DNA of 64,000 nucleotides, from assembly GCF_014218805.1 (NCBI RefSeq), contig NZ_JACJUV010000001.1:2864501-2928500 (forward strand), in the 5' to 3' direction. Each line of letters opens with the position of its first letter. The stretch's first letter is position 1. The notes beneath the pieces are model-generated. The model was not told where the DNA came from. It was given only the letters and a program-made list of their open reading frames with translations, and did not search any database. The stretch is from Teredinibacter franksiae (GTDB taxonomy: Bacteria > Pseudomonadota > Gammaproteobacteria > Pseudomonadales > Cellvibrionaceae). Positions 53,349-61,451 of the stretch are shown here, in pieces. The translations under genes were made by a program, and so were the position numbers.

Positions 53349-54566
53349 GTGAGCGTGGCTGGTTCTTCAAGAGCAGCGACATATGTCGTTTGTGTGCTAT
53401 TTGTAATTGTTGTGGTGGGTATAGCGTATACCTACCGTGATGTTCGACAATTCGACCCTCTACATTTGCGTCAAACTACCCCCTTGGTTGATTTACAGAT
53501 AATGGCGAAATCCGATCGTATGCAGGCTGTGTATGTTCGCGCAGGGAACTTGTATGCCATAGAGGAGCGGTCGGTTTATATTAGCCGTGATCAGGGTAAT
53601 ACGTTTGAAGTATTGGGCTATTTACCGCGTCCCAGTAGCGGGTTTAAGGCACTGCTAAAAAAGTGGGTGGCGAAGAACAGCTACGTAAGAAGGCTGCGTA
53701 AATCGCCTGGGCCAGCTTCTTTGGTTGTACTGAATTCTGGCACGGTAATAGTGGTCTCGGATCAAATCTACCGGAAAGCGCCTACCGATACGGATTTTAG
53801 TATTGTGCCTAGTGTTGGTGAATTCCTGCCGCCATTTGAGTCTGGACGTACCTTAGGGTTGGGGCCAGATGACACGCTCTATTTTGGCGAATACACAAAA
53901 GGCCCACACCCAAAAAAAATGCGCATTTTTCGTGGATCGAATGATGGCTTAAGTTGGGGGGTGGCGTACCAGTTTCCTGCCGGCCAAATTTACCATGTAC
54001 ATTCTATTGAGTGGGATCAATACCGCCAGCGTTTTTGGGTGTCCACAGGGGATGCGGATAGCGAAAGCCATATTTTTTATACGGCTGATAATTTTAGAAC
54101 ATTGGAGTTATTGGGTGGGGGTAGCCAGGATTGGCGTGCGGTGTCCCTGCTAGTTCAAGAGAGTAGGTTGGTTTGGGGGTCGGATGATGGTCGTAACAAC
54201 TCATTTGTATTTGAGTGGGATTTCACACAGAAGCGTCTAAATGGACTTGCGAAAATTGGGAATCCCGCGAGCTATATTGGTGCCTTAGCCGATGGCACTT
54301 TACTGGTGAGCACCACTTACATTCCGTTGACGGAATACGGAAAAACAGGTGATGCTGAGCCAGAGGCCGCGCTATGGGCATCGCGGAACGGTCAAAAGTG
54401 GCAGAAAGTTTACACGTTGCCCGCCGCCGCTGATTTGTCTGGCGACAAACGTCCGCAATTTCGGTTGCCCGGGGGTGACGCCAGCTTGCCCCATGCATAT
54501 GTAACGCCCCTTTATACAAGGGAGCATGATTTCAGTGTGTTGAAATTGGGTTTGGTTTGGAAATGA
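53349..54566 (+). CDS. Membrane-anchored beta-propeller protein with Asp-box repeats
   Basis: The 405-residue protein (GTG start) has an N-terminal membrane segment (about 9-28, ATYVVCVLFVIVVVGIAY) acting as anchor or uncleaved signal, then repeats with Asp-box motifs (YISRDQGNTFEVLG, RGSNDGLSWGVAYQ, FYTADNFRTLELLGG, WASRNGQKWQKVY) typical of sialidase-like propellers. It lacks visible sialidase arginine triad. It would bind or handle the polymer at the periplasmic face. It lies between ATP-grasp and AsnB-like genes; the reaction, if any, is unknown. Confidence 0.75.
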   Translation: MSVAGSSRAATYVVCVLFVIVVVGIAYTYRDVRQFDPLHLRQTTPLVDLQIMAKSDRMQAVYVRAGNLYAIEERSVYISRDQGNTFEVLGYLPRPSSGFKALLKKWVAKNSYVRRLRKSPGPASLVVLNSGTVIVVSDQIYRKAPTDTDFSIVPSVGEFLPPFESGRTLGLGPDDTLYFGEYTKGPHPKKMRIFRGSNDGLSWGVAYQFPAGQIYHVHSIEWDQYRQRFWVSTGDADSESHIFYTADNFRTLELLGGGSQDWRAVSLLVQESRLVWGSDDGRNNSFVFEWDFTQKRLNGLAKIGNPASYIGALADGTLLVSTTYIPLTEYGKTGDAEPEAALWASRNGQKWQKVYTLPAAADLSGDKRPQFRLPGGDASLPHAYVTPLYTREHDFSVLKLGLVWK

Positions 54567-54719
54567 ATAATTCATGGATTGGATTTCGCTCGTCTCGGGC
54601 TTTGAAAAGTATAGTACGGTAAGCCTAAGTGCTACTGGTCGCGTTGGCTCTTTCTTGCATTGCTTGAAGGCGCCGGTAAAACACTAATGGATACAGATGG
54701 GTAAAGAGGGAGAGTAGCT

Positions 54720-56684
54720 GTGTGCGGAATATGCGGTGTTTACGAATATGGAAAAAATACAGAGGTAAGTGAATCTCTGGTAGTGAATATGCGCGACACG
54801 CTGTTTCATCGCGGCCCCAATGACGCCGGTGTATTTGTATCGGATGATAAGTCAATAGGCTTAGGGCACAGGCGCCTGAGTATTGTCGATTTATCGGAAT
54901 CGGGCCGTCAGCCGATGGTAAACGCGAGCGGTGATCTGTGGATTGCTTTTAATGGGGAAATATACAACCATCAAAAACTTCGCAAGGATTTGGAAGCGAA
55001 AGGCTACACTTATCATTCCCAGTCCGATACCGAAACCCTGCTTTATTTATTTGAGGAGTATGGGGAAGCCTGCTTACCCATGCTGGAAGGTATGTTTGCC
55101 TTTGCTGTTTGGAACGCAAAAACACGAAAATTGTTTGTTGCGCGGGATCGGCTGGGCATAAAACCGCTATATTTTTATGATGAAGGCGGGCGATTTGTTT
55201 TTGGTTCTGAGCCAAAGGCGTTATTAGAGCATCCGTCCATTACCGCAGAGGTGGATGAAGCGGCGTTGTACCATTTTGTTAGCTTTATATGTCTCCCGGC
55301 CCCACTTACGCTTTTTAAAGGCATTCATAAATTGGAACCGGCTACTTTTATGGTGGTGGGTGACAATGGCATTGAGCGGAAGCAGCGCTGGTGGGAACCT
55401 TACGGCGAGGGCAAGGAAAAGGTTCTTAGCGAGGGTGAGTACATTCAGACAATACGTGAGTTGCTGACCGAAGCGACTGACAAGCGCATGATGTCTGATG
55501 TTCCCTTTGGTGCATTCCTCAGTGGTGGGATCGATTCCAGTTTAAATACTGCGCTTATGAGCCAGTTATTGGATCGCCCGGTAGATACGTTTACGGTTGG
55601 ATTTTCTACAGCGGGCACCGAGCGCTTTAACGAGTTTTCTGAAGCGCGGTTTGTTGCAGATGCTTTTTCTACACACCATCAAGAAATTCATATTGATACT
55701 CAAAAAGTATTGGATGAACTCCCCGGTTTTTTTGAGCAGCAGGACGACCCCGTCGCGCACCCGGTTTGTATTCCATTTTATATGATGTCTAAGGGGGCAA
55801 AGGAAAAAGGCGTAACGGTGGTTCAGGTGGGAGAAGGTTCCGACGAAATATTTATTGGTTATGAGCGTTTTATGTCGGAGCTTAAAACTTACGACGGCTG
55901 GAAGTGGCGTTGGTTCACGAGAATGCCTCGTATAGTCAAACAATTATATTACCAAATGGAAAAATACCAGTACGAGCGGAAAAGAACAGGCGATGCGCCC
56001 TATTTTAGAGCGCAGCAAGAGTACAATCGTCGGATGGCCTCCGAAGAAGAAATTTTTTGGGGTGGCTTAGTTTGCTTCTCAGAAGATTTTAAACCAAAAA
56101 TGTTTAGCGAAGAATTTTTGACGCGTAACAAAGGCTTGAATACGTATAAGGATATTCTTGCGCCTGTATACGATAAGCTAAAGCGCGATTTACCTGGCGG
56201 AGATCAACCTCAATATATGTCCTATATGGAAATGGGTCTTCGCCTGCCGGAACATTTGTTAATGCGCGTAGATAAAATGTCTATGGCATCCGCAATGGAG
56301 GCACGTGTTCCATTTCTGGATCACAAGTTGGTGGAGTTGGTCTTTAACATGCCTCGCGAGATGAAAATTAACGGGGGCGCGAAATCAATTCTCAAAAAAG
56401 CCGCACGGGGTATTATTCCAGATGAAATTATAGATCGACGTAAGCAGGGGTTTGCCGCACCCGCGTCCGATTGGTTTAAAGAAATGCCCGCCGAATTCGA
56501 GCGTGCGTTATTGCATTCGCCCATAACTGATTCGGGTATTTTTAGTCAGTCTTTCTTGGAAGATATGGTACGCCGGGTAAAAGAAAATAGTGGGTGGGAG
56601 CTGCACGTATGGAGTATATTTGTCATAGCCCGTTGGTATGAGCGTTGGATTGCCGGCGTAAAGCAGCCAGACACGGTGGTTTAG
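54720..56684 (+). CDS. asnB: AsnB-like asparagine synthetase-type amidotransferase
   Basis: The 654-residue protein starts with GTG so that Cys2 is the N-terminal nucleophile (MCGICGVYEYG). It has a glutaminase half (HRGPNDAGVFV, GLGHRRLSIVDLSESGRQPM, FNGEIYNHQKLRKDLEAKGY) and a synthetase half with SGGIDSSLNTALMSQ (PP-loop), VQVGEGSDEIFIGYERF and LPEHLLMRVDKMSMASAMEA. XrtA loci usually contain such amidotransferases, whose acceptor is thought to be a sugar acid or aminoacyl group rather than free aspartate. It ends the exopolysaccharide run and precedes the PrpF-like gene by 131 bp. Confidence 0.92.
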   Translation: MCGICGVYEYGKNTEVSESLVVNMRDTLFHRGPNDAGVFVSDDKSIGLGHRRLSIVDLSESGRQPMVNASGDLWIAFNGEIYNHQKLRKDLEAKGYTYHSQSDTETLLYLFEEYGEACLPMLEGMFAFAVWNAKTRKLFVARDRLGIKPLYFYDEGGRFVFGSEPKALLEHPSITAEVDEAALYHFVSFICLPAPLTLFKGIHKLEPATFMVVGDNGIERKQRWWEPYGEGKEKVLSEGEYIQTIRELLTEATDKRMMSDVPFGAFLSGGIDSSLNTALMSQLLDRPVDTFTVGFSTAGTERFNEFSEARFVADAFSTHHQEIHIDTQKVLDELPGFFEQQDDPVAHPVCIPFYMMSKGAKEKGVTVVQVGEGSDEIFIGYERFMSELKTYDGWKWRWFTRMPRIVKQLYYQMEKYQYERKRTGDAPYFRAQQEYNRRMASEEEIFWGGLVCFSEDFKPKMFSEEFLTRNKGLNTYKDILAPVYDKLKRDLPGGDQPQYMSYMEMGLRLPEHLLMRVDKMSMASAMEARVPFLDHKLVELVFNMPREMKINGGAKSILKKAARGIIPDEIIDRRKQGFAAPASDWFKEMPAEFERALLHSPITDSGIFSQSFLEDMVRRVKENSGWELHVWSIFVIARWYERWIAGVKQPDTVV

Positions 56685-56815
56685 TAGCGAAACAGCAGAG
56701 TCGATTTTAACCGGCAACGAGAACGGTTACGTTTATTCGTAGTGGGTCAAAGATGCGCTTTCGGCGTTGGAATTGATCTAGTCGTGTCAGAGTTACAGAG
56801 TTGCAAGGAGCGGTA

Positions 56816-57940
56816 ATGAATGTTGTAGAAATACCCGCCATGATTATTCGTGGAGGAACAACAAAAGGTATTTATATTCGTACCAAGGACTTACCTAGCG
56901 ATGAATTACAGCGCGATGCTGCCATATTGTCGTTATTCGGCAGTCCAGATACTCGGCAAGTGAACGGACTGGGCGGGGGGGATCCACTTACCAGTAAAGT
57001 GGCCTTGATAGAGATTTCAGATAACCCCGAGGCGGATATCGATTACCGTTCGGGCGAAGTGGGTATCGACGAAGCTAAAATTAACTACAGTACTATGTGT
57101 GGCAACCTCGCTTCCGGGGCCGCGCTCTATGCTATTTCTTCGGGAATAGTACCCCTCTCCTCCCCGGTGACAGAAGTGCGTATCCGTAACCTGAATACGG
57201 GAAAATTTCTAAAAGCGTCGGTGCCGGTAGAAGGCAGCAGCGTAGTGCTTCAGTCTTGCCATGATATTGATGGTGTGCAGGGCTATGGCTCGAAAATCGA
57301 AATGTCGTTCGTTGCGCCGGCGGGTTCAATAACCGGTGCTTTGCTTCCAAGCGGTAACGTAAAGGATTATCTGCAGATCAATGACCAGAGCTATGAGTGC
57401 TCTATTGTTGACTGCGGTACGCTCTACGCGTTTTTTCGCTATAGTCTATTTAGGCTACGTGGTGATGAGTCTCCGCAGGACCTTGACCGTAACAGCCAGT
57501 TCAAGGGCACGATTGAGGCCCTACGTGAAGCTGTAGCCGCCAGAGTGACTGAGCAACTAGGTAGGGCCATGTTACCCCGGCAAATAAAGATGTGTGTTCT
57601 GGCAGAGCCTCTAGCCCTTGCGGAGCAGAACGGTGGGGTAAGAATTGAGGCAAAGGTCGTCAATCGCTACAAAACCCATAAAGCTTTTCCCGTGACCGGG
57701 GCGATATGCGTGAGTGCTGCTGTCAGTATTCCAGGTACTCTTTTACACTTAGATGGGTGTGGCAGCGGCAGTGAGCAGCGCGTTCACATTCATCATCCTT
57801 CGGGTAGTATGTGGGTATCAGCGCAAGTAGCTGTTGATGGTCAGGATGTTGAAATTCTTAACACCTCGGTATTGAGAAGTGCGCGTGTTTTACAGAAAGG
57901 CACGGGATACGCGGTTTTGCCGTCAAAGGGGAAGTCATAA
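56816..57940 (+). CDS. PrpF-family (DUF453) isomerase-like protein
   Basis: The start at 56816 follows AAGGAGCGGTA. The 374-residue protein has family marks IPAMIIRGGTTKGIYIR, VNGLGGGDPLTSKVALI, the cysteine 95 motif YSTMCGNLASGA, and MCVLAEPLALAEQNGG. PrpF acts on 2-methylaconitate with AcnD; other members isomerise or epimerise unsaturated acids. No aconitase or propionate gene is near, so it probably has another substrate, perhaps made by the flavoprotein of this operon. It heads the aminoacyl-carrier-protein operon, 141 bp before the carrier gene. Confidence 0.88.
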   Translation: MNVVEIPAMIIRGGTTKGIYIRTKDLPSDELQRDAAILSLFGSPDTRQVNGLGGGDPLTSKVALIEISDNPEADIDYRSGEVGIDEAKINYSTMCGNLASGAALYAISSGIVPLSSPVTEVRIRNLNTGKFLKASVPVEGSSVVLQSCHDIDGVQGYGSKIEMSFVAPAGSITGALLPSGNVKDYLQINDQSYECSIVDCGTLYAFFRYSLFRLRGDESPQDLDRNSQFKGTIEALREAVAARVTEQLGRAMLPRQIKMCVLAEPLALAEQNGGVRIEAKVVNRYKTHKAFPVTGAICVSAAVSIPGTLLHLDGCGSGSEQRVHIHHPSGSMWVSAQVAVDGQDVEILNTSVLRSARVLQKGTGYAVLPSKGKS

Positions 57941-58081
57941 GGGGTGCCATGCCGGGAAAAGGTGGGTAGATTTGTGGCATATAAATAATTATTTCGGTAG
58001 GCTGTGCGCCAGTCTTAAGCCGTGGCAGATTTGTTGCTGACACTGTGTAAAAATATCCACCTACCATCATGGGCTTGCCGT

Positions 58082-58321
58082 ATGTATCAGCAAAAAATCA
58101 GGGAGATTCTGGCCAAACACGGTAAAATTTCCGTTGATGTAGAGTCATTATCGGATACCAGCGATCTCTATGAGGCTGGGCTCACATCCCTGACTACCGT
58201 CAATGTTATGTTGGCGATTGAAGAAGAATTCGATATTGAGTTTGCAGACAGCATGCTCAATCGCCAGACGTTTCAGAGCATTGATGCTCTGGTTGAAGCG
58301 CTGGAAGAGTTAGTCCAATAG
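58082..58321 (+). CDS. Acyl carrier protein of the aminoacyl operon
   Basis: The start at 58082 gives a 79-residue protein of carrier size. The attachment serine lies at 36 in EAGLTSLTTVNVMLAIEEEF, with GLTSL in place of GxDS, as in carrier proteins paired with amino acid:carrier-protein ligases. Helix 1 and the acidic helix 2 (IEEEFDIEF) fit. It needs 4'-phosphopantetheine from a phosphopantetheinyl transferase encoded elsewhere. The flavoprotein and ligase genes follow at once, so it is the likely shuttle for the amino acid. Confidence 0.9.
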   Translation: MYQQKIREILAKHGKISVDVESLSDTSDLYEAGLTSLTTVNVMLAIEEEFDIEFADSMLNRQTFQSIDALVEALEELVQ

Positions 58322-58342
58322 TTCACTATAGAGGCGACTTTT

Positions 58343-59515
58343 TTGGAATCTAGCCAAACACGCGATTTCACCTATTTATTCGAGCTGATAGATCAATTGG
58401 GGCGGGAGTGCGCCAGTACGCATGCCGATGACGTTGATACGCAAGCTCGCTTTCCCCACGAAACATTTACTGCACTCAAGCAGCACCGGATGCTCAGTTG
58501 CTATGTGCCGCGTGAATTGGGTGGCGATGGTCTTACCGTTACCGAGGTTGCGCTTCTATGTGAACGATTGGGTCGGTACTGTGCTTCCACAGCCATGGTC
58601 TATGCCATGCACCAAATACAGGTGGCCTGCTTGGTTCATCATGGTCTGGGCAGTGATTATTTTAGGGGCTACCTCCAGCGGCTTGTTTCGGAACAGTTAC
58701 TTATGGCTTCTGCGACGACGGAGTTAGGCGTGGGTGGCGATTTGCGTTCGAGTTTATGTGCGTTACAGCGAAGCGGGGACAGCTTTACCATCAAGAAAGA
58801 GGCTCCTGTTATATCTTATGCGTTGGACGCCGATGCCATACTGGTAACCTGTCGCGCGAACCCCGAGGCGCCAGCGAGCGATCAGTTACATCTGTTGCTG
58901 GAAAAAGACGCTTGTGAACTCAAGGAGATCTGTGGCTGGGACACTATGGGCTTTAGAGGAACCTGCAGTTCGGGGTTTTCTTTAAGTGGTAGTGGTGCAA
59001 TGGAGCAAGTGCTGCCAGTGCCCTTTGCTACAATACTGGCTGAAACCATGCACCCTGTTGCGCATTTAACTTGGGGCGCACTATGGACAGGTATGGCAGA
59101 GGATGCCGTACATAAGGCTCGCTCTTCGGTGCAGGCTGCTGCACGTAAAAACCCTGATTTACCTCCCGTAGCACCGCTGCGTTTAGCCGAACTTAATGAA
59201 CAGTTTTTTAGTATGCGAGCAGGCGTTCTGGAAATGCTCAATGCTTACCAAGCATTGGTTAACCAGAATAATACGGCTGGCTGCAGTAATTTTGTTTTTG
59301 CTACGCGCATGAACAACGTGAAATTACGCTGTTCTGAAATGGTGGTCGATATTGTTGGCAAGGCGTTGATGATTGTCGGTATTTCCGGGTATCGAAACGA
59401 TTCCAGCAACAGTCTCTGTCGTCATATACGCGACGCTTACGGCGCGGCGTTGATGGTTAACAACGACCGTATCCGTGGCCACAATGCCACCATGCAGCTT
59501 GGCATGCGAGGCTAG
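58343..59515 (+). CDS. Acyl-CoA-dehydrogenase-like flavoprotein, probable carrier-protein oxidase
   Basis: The 390-residue protein starts with TTG. It has the acyl-CoA dehydrogenase plan: helical N-terminus (LVNQN-free; RELGGDGLTVTEVALLCERL, STAMVYAMHQIQVACLVHHG), a beta domain (ASATTELGVGGDLRSSLCAL, FTIKKEAPVISYALDADAIL, WDTMGFRGTCSSGFSLSGSG) and a helical C-terminus (MVVDIVGKALMIVGISGYRN, SLCRHIRDAYGAALMVNNDR). Enzymes of this fold oxidise prolyl residues on carrier proteins in pyrrole synthesis, so an aminoacyl-carrier substrate fits the neighbours. This is a family argument; the substrate is not shown. It begins 21 bp after the carrier gene. Confidence 0.88.
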   Translation: MESSQTRDFTYLFELIDQLGRECASTHADDVDTQARFPHETFTALKQHRMLSCYVPRELGGDGLTVTEVALLCERLGRYCASTAMVYAMHQIQVACLVHHGLGSDYFRGYLQRLVSEQLLMASATTELGVGGDLRSSLCALQRSGDSFTIKKEAPVISYALDADAILVTCRANPEAPASDQLHLLLEKDACELKEICGWDTMGFRGTCSSGFSLSGSGAMEQVLPVPFATILAETMHPVAHLTWGALWTGMAEDAVHKARSSVQAAARKNPDLPPVAPLRLAELNEQFFSMRAGVLEMLNAYQALVNQNNTAGCSNFVFATRMNNVKLRCSEMVVDIVGKALMIVGISGYRNDSSNSLCRHIRDAYGAALMVNNDRIRGHNATMQLGMRG

Positions 59516-59518
59516 CCC

Positions 59519-60451
59519 ATGTGCCTTTCCGATAGCGACTTACTTTTGGCTTACGATACGTTTCGTTCTGAGTTAATTGCGGGGGGGCTATTGATTCCAT
59601 TGGGTGTGGCCGGTGTTTATGGTCGTAGCGGAGTGTTTGAAGGCATAGTGGATAAACTAGAGTCGTTTATTTCCCGTGAAGGCGCTTTCCAAAATCCCGA
59701 AGTAATGCGGTTCCCGCCTATCCTAAGTCGTGAAACCTATATTGCCACAGACCATATTGAAAACATGCCCGACCTTATGGGCTCGGTGCATTCATTTGAT
59801 GGCGGTGATCGTGATCAGCGAAAACTGATTGAGCGAGTGCACGCGGGAGAGCAAGACTGGGCTTCTGATTTGCGTGCAACCGAAGTGATGTTGGCACCAG
59901 CCGCCTGCTACCCCCTATACCCAACCGCTACCGGTGTTTTACCCGAACAGGGCCGGGTTGTAGACCTTGAGACCTGCGTTTTCCGTCATGAGCCCTCCCC
60001 AGACCCAGCACGTATGCAGAGTTTTCGTCAGCGAGAGTTCGTTCGTTTGGGTACCGCCGAGCAAGCTTTAGAGCATCGTAATAGCTGGCTGAAGCGAGCT
60101 GAAACTATGCTGCTTTCGTTGGGTTTAGATGTACAGGTCGCCAGTGCCAACGATCCGTTTTTTGGTCGTTCCGGTAAATTCTTGAAAGCTTCACAGTTGG
60201 AGTTGGAGCTTAAATTTGAAATTCTTGCGCCTATCTGTTCCAGCGAGAAACTCACCGCCATTAGTTCGTGCAACTACCATCTAGACCATTTCGGGCAATC
60301 GTTTGACATAAAAACGGCTGGCGGGCAGGCCGCCCATACGGCCTGTATTGGTTTTGGCATGGAGCGTATTACGCTGGCGCTATTAAAAGCGCACGGGTTA
60401 AATCCTCAAAAATGGCCGGTTGAAACTAAAACAATATTACGTATTGAATGA
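59519..60451 (+). CDS. Amino acid:[carrier protein] ligase, class II synthetase-like
   Basis: The 310-residue protein is a small class II aminoacyl-tRNA synthetase-like core without a tRNA-binding arm: zinc ligand candidates C130 (APAACYPLYP), E173 (REFVRLG) and C251 (SSCNYHLDHFG), motif 2 around FRHEPSPDP (R156) and motif 3 GFGMERITLAL (about 278-288). This matches the characterised Bradyrhizobium enzymes, which activate small amino acids and load them on a phosphopantetheine carrier protein. It overlaps the DUF1839 gene by 4 bp. Which amino acid it loads is not settled by the sequence. Confidence 0.94.
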   Translation: MCLSDSDLLLAYDTFRSELIAGGLLIPLGVAGVYGRSGVFEGIVDKLESFISREGAFQNPEVMRFPPILSRETYIATDHIENMPDLMGSVHSFDGGDRDQRKLIERVHAGEQDWASDLRATEVMLAPAACYPLYPTATGVLPEQGRVVDLETCVFRHEPSPDPARMQSFRQREFVRLGTAEQALEHRNSWLKRAETMLLSLGLDVQVASANDPFFGRSGKFLKASQLELELKFEILAPICSSEKLTAISSCNYHLDHFGQSFDIKTAGGQAAHTACIGFGMERITLALLKAHGLNPQKWPVETKTILRIE

Positions 60452-61425
60452 AAAGCCTATTACCTCTCAACCCGCACGCTTACCAACAACACGCAATACA
60501 CGGCGATGACAGAATTTGGGCTGAAACCAACTGTTATGTGGATGTACTAATTGAACTGATTCACGCGTTTGGTTACAACCCTGTTGCTGGTCTTGCGTTT
60601 ACGCTTTCTATTGATTTTGAAAGTGATCAGTGGACATTCTTTAAATACCCCCCCATAGATTTACTCGAACTCTACGGTATGGACGTACAGGAATTAAACC
60701 CCTGGCGAAGCTTGGCAATACATGTTCAAACGCAGGTGGAGGCTGGCCGCCCTGTACTTGTCGAGTTAGATTCATATTATTTACCCGATACGGCGGGCAC
60801 GGCCTATAAAACGGACCACGTAAAATCGACAGTTGCCGTAAATGAAATAGACATAGAAAAAAAGCATATGGGCTATTTTCATGGGCAGGGCTATTATCAC
60901 GTGGGCGGGGAGGATTTTGAACAGCTATTTCAGCTAAACGGCCTTGTTCATGAGCGAATGCTTCCGCCTTACATTGAGCTGATTAAGCTGCGTGAGCAAC
61001 CTAATAAAATAAATGGTCAGATATTATTACGGCGCTCAATTATATCGCTTCAGCGCCAGCTCAGAATCATGCCGGAACAAAATCCATTTGATAAATTCAG
61101 TGAGCAATTTATAGTGGATGTAAATTGGTTGCGTCAAGAGTCTATCGATAGTTTCCATAAATATGCCTTTGCAACACTCCGGCAGTTTGGTGCTTGCTTT
61201 GAACTTTCGGCAACATATCTGCAGTGGCTGACCGATTCTGGCGAGACGGATTTGGAGGTGGCAAGGGCCGGTTATCTTGCCATTTCGAACGATGTCAAAA
61301 CCTACCAATTTAAACTCGCACGCAGCATTGCCAGAAACAAAATTATAGCGTTAGATGAATTACACAGTATGGCGAAGCATTGGCAGCAATGCCGTGATAT
61401 TTTAACGACCAAATACTTAAAATAG
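60448..61425 (+). CDS. DUF1839-family protein
   Basis: The 325-residue protein begins PLNPHAYQQHAIHGDDRIWA, then ETNCYVDVLIELIHAFGYNP and VLVELDSYYLPDTAGTAYKT DHVKSTVAVNEIDIEKKHMG (two segments of the family block, about 105-145), followed by YFHGQGYYHVGGEDF. A helical C-terminal half follows. DUF1839 genes are regularly next to amino acid:carrier-protein ligases; the fold suggests a cysteine-protease/transglutaminase-like or transferase role (C30, H127 region), so it may take the amino acid from the carrier. That reading is inference. ATG overlaps the ligase stop (ATGA). Confidence 0.8.
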   Translation: MKSLLPLNPHAYQQHAIHGDDRIWAETNCYVDVLIELIHAFGYNPVAGLAFTLSIDFESDQWTFFKYPPIDLLELYGMDVQELNPWRSLAIHVQTQVEAGRPVLVELDSYYLPDTAGTAYKTDHVKSTVAVNEIDIEKKHMGYFHGQGYYHVGGEDFEQLFQLNGLVHERMLPPYIELIKLREQPNKINGQILLRRSIISLQRQLRIMPEQNPFDKFSEQFIVDVNWLRQESIDSFHKYAFATLRQFGACFELSATYLQWLTDSGETDLEVARAGYLAISNDVKTYQFKLARSIARNKIIALDELHSMAKHWQQCRDILTTKYLK

Positions 61426-61451
61426 CGGGTGGCGCGCTCTTTGGAAAAACT

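Noticed and set aside
23145..56684. Search for a PEP-CTERM protein as exosortase substrate
   Set aside because: None of the C-termini read shows a PEP motif followed by a membrane helix and basic cluster.
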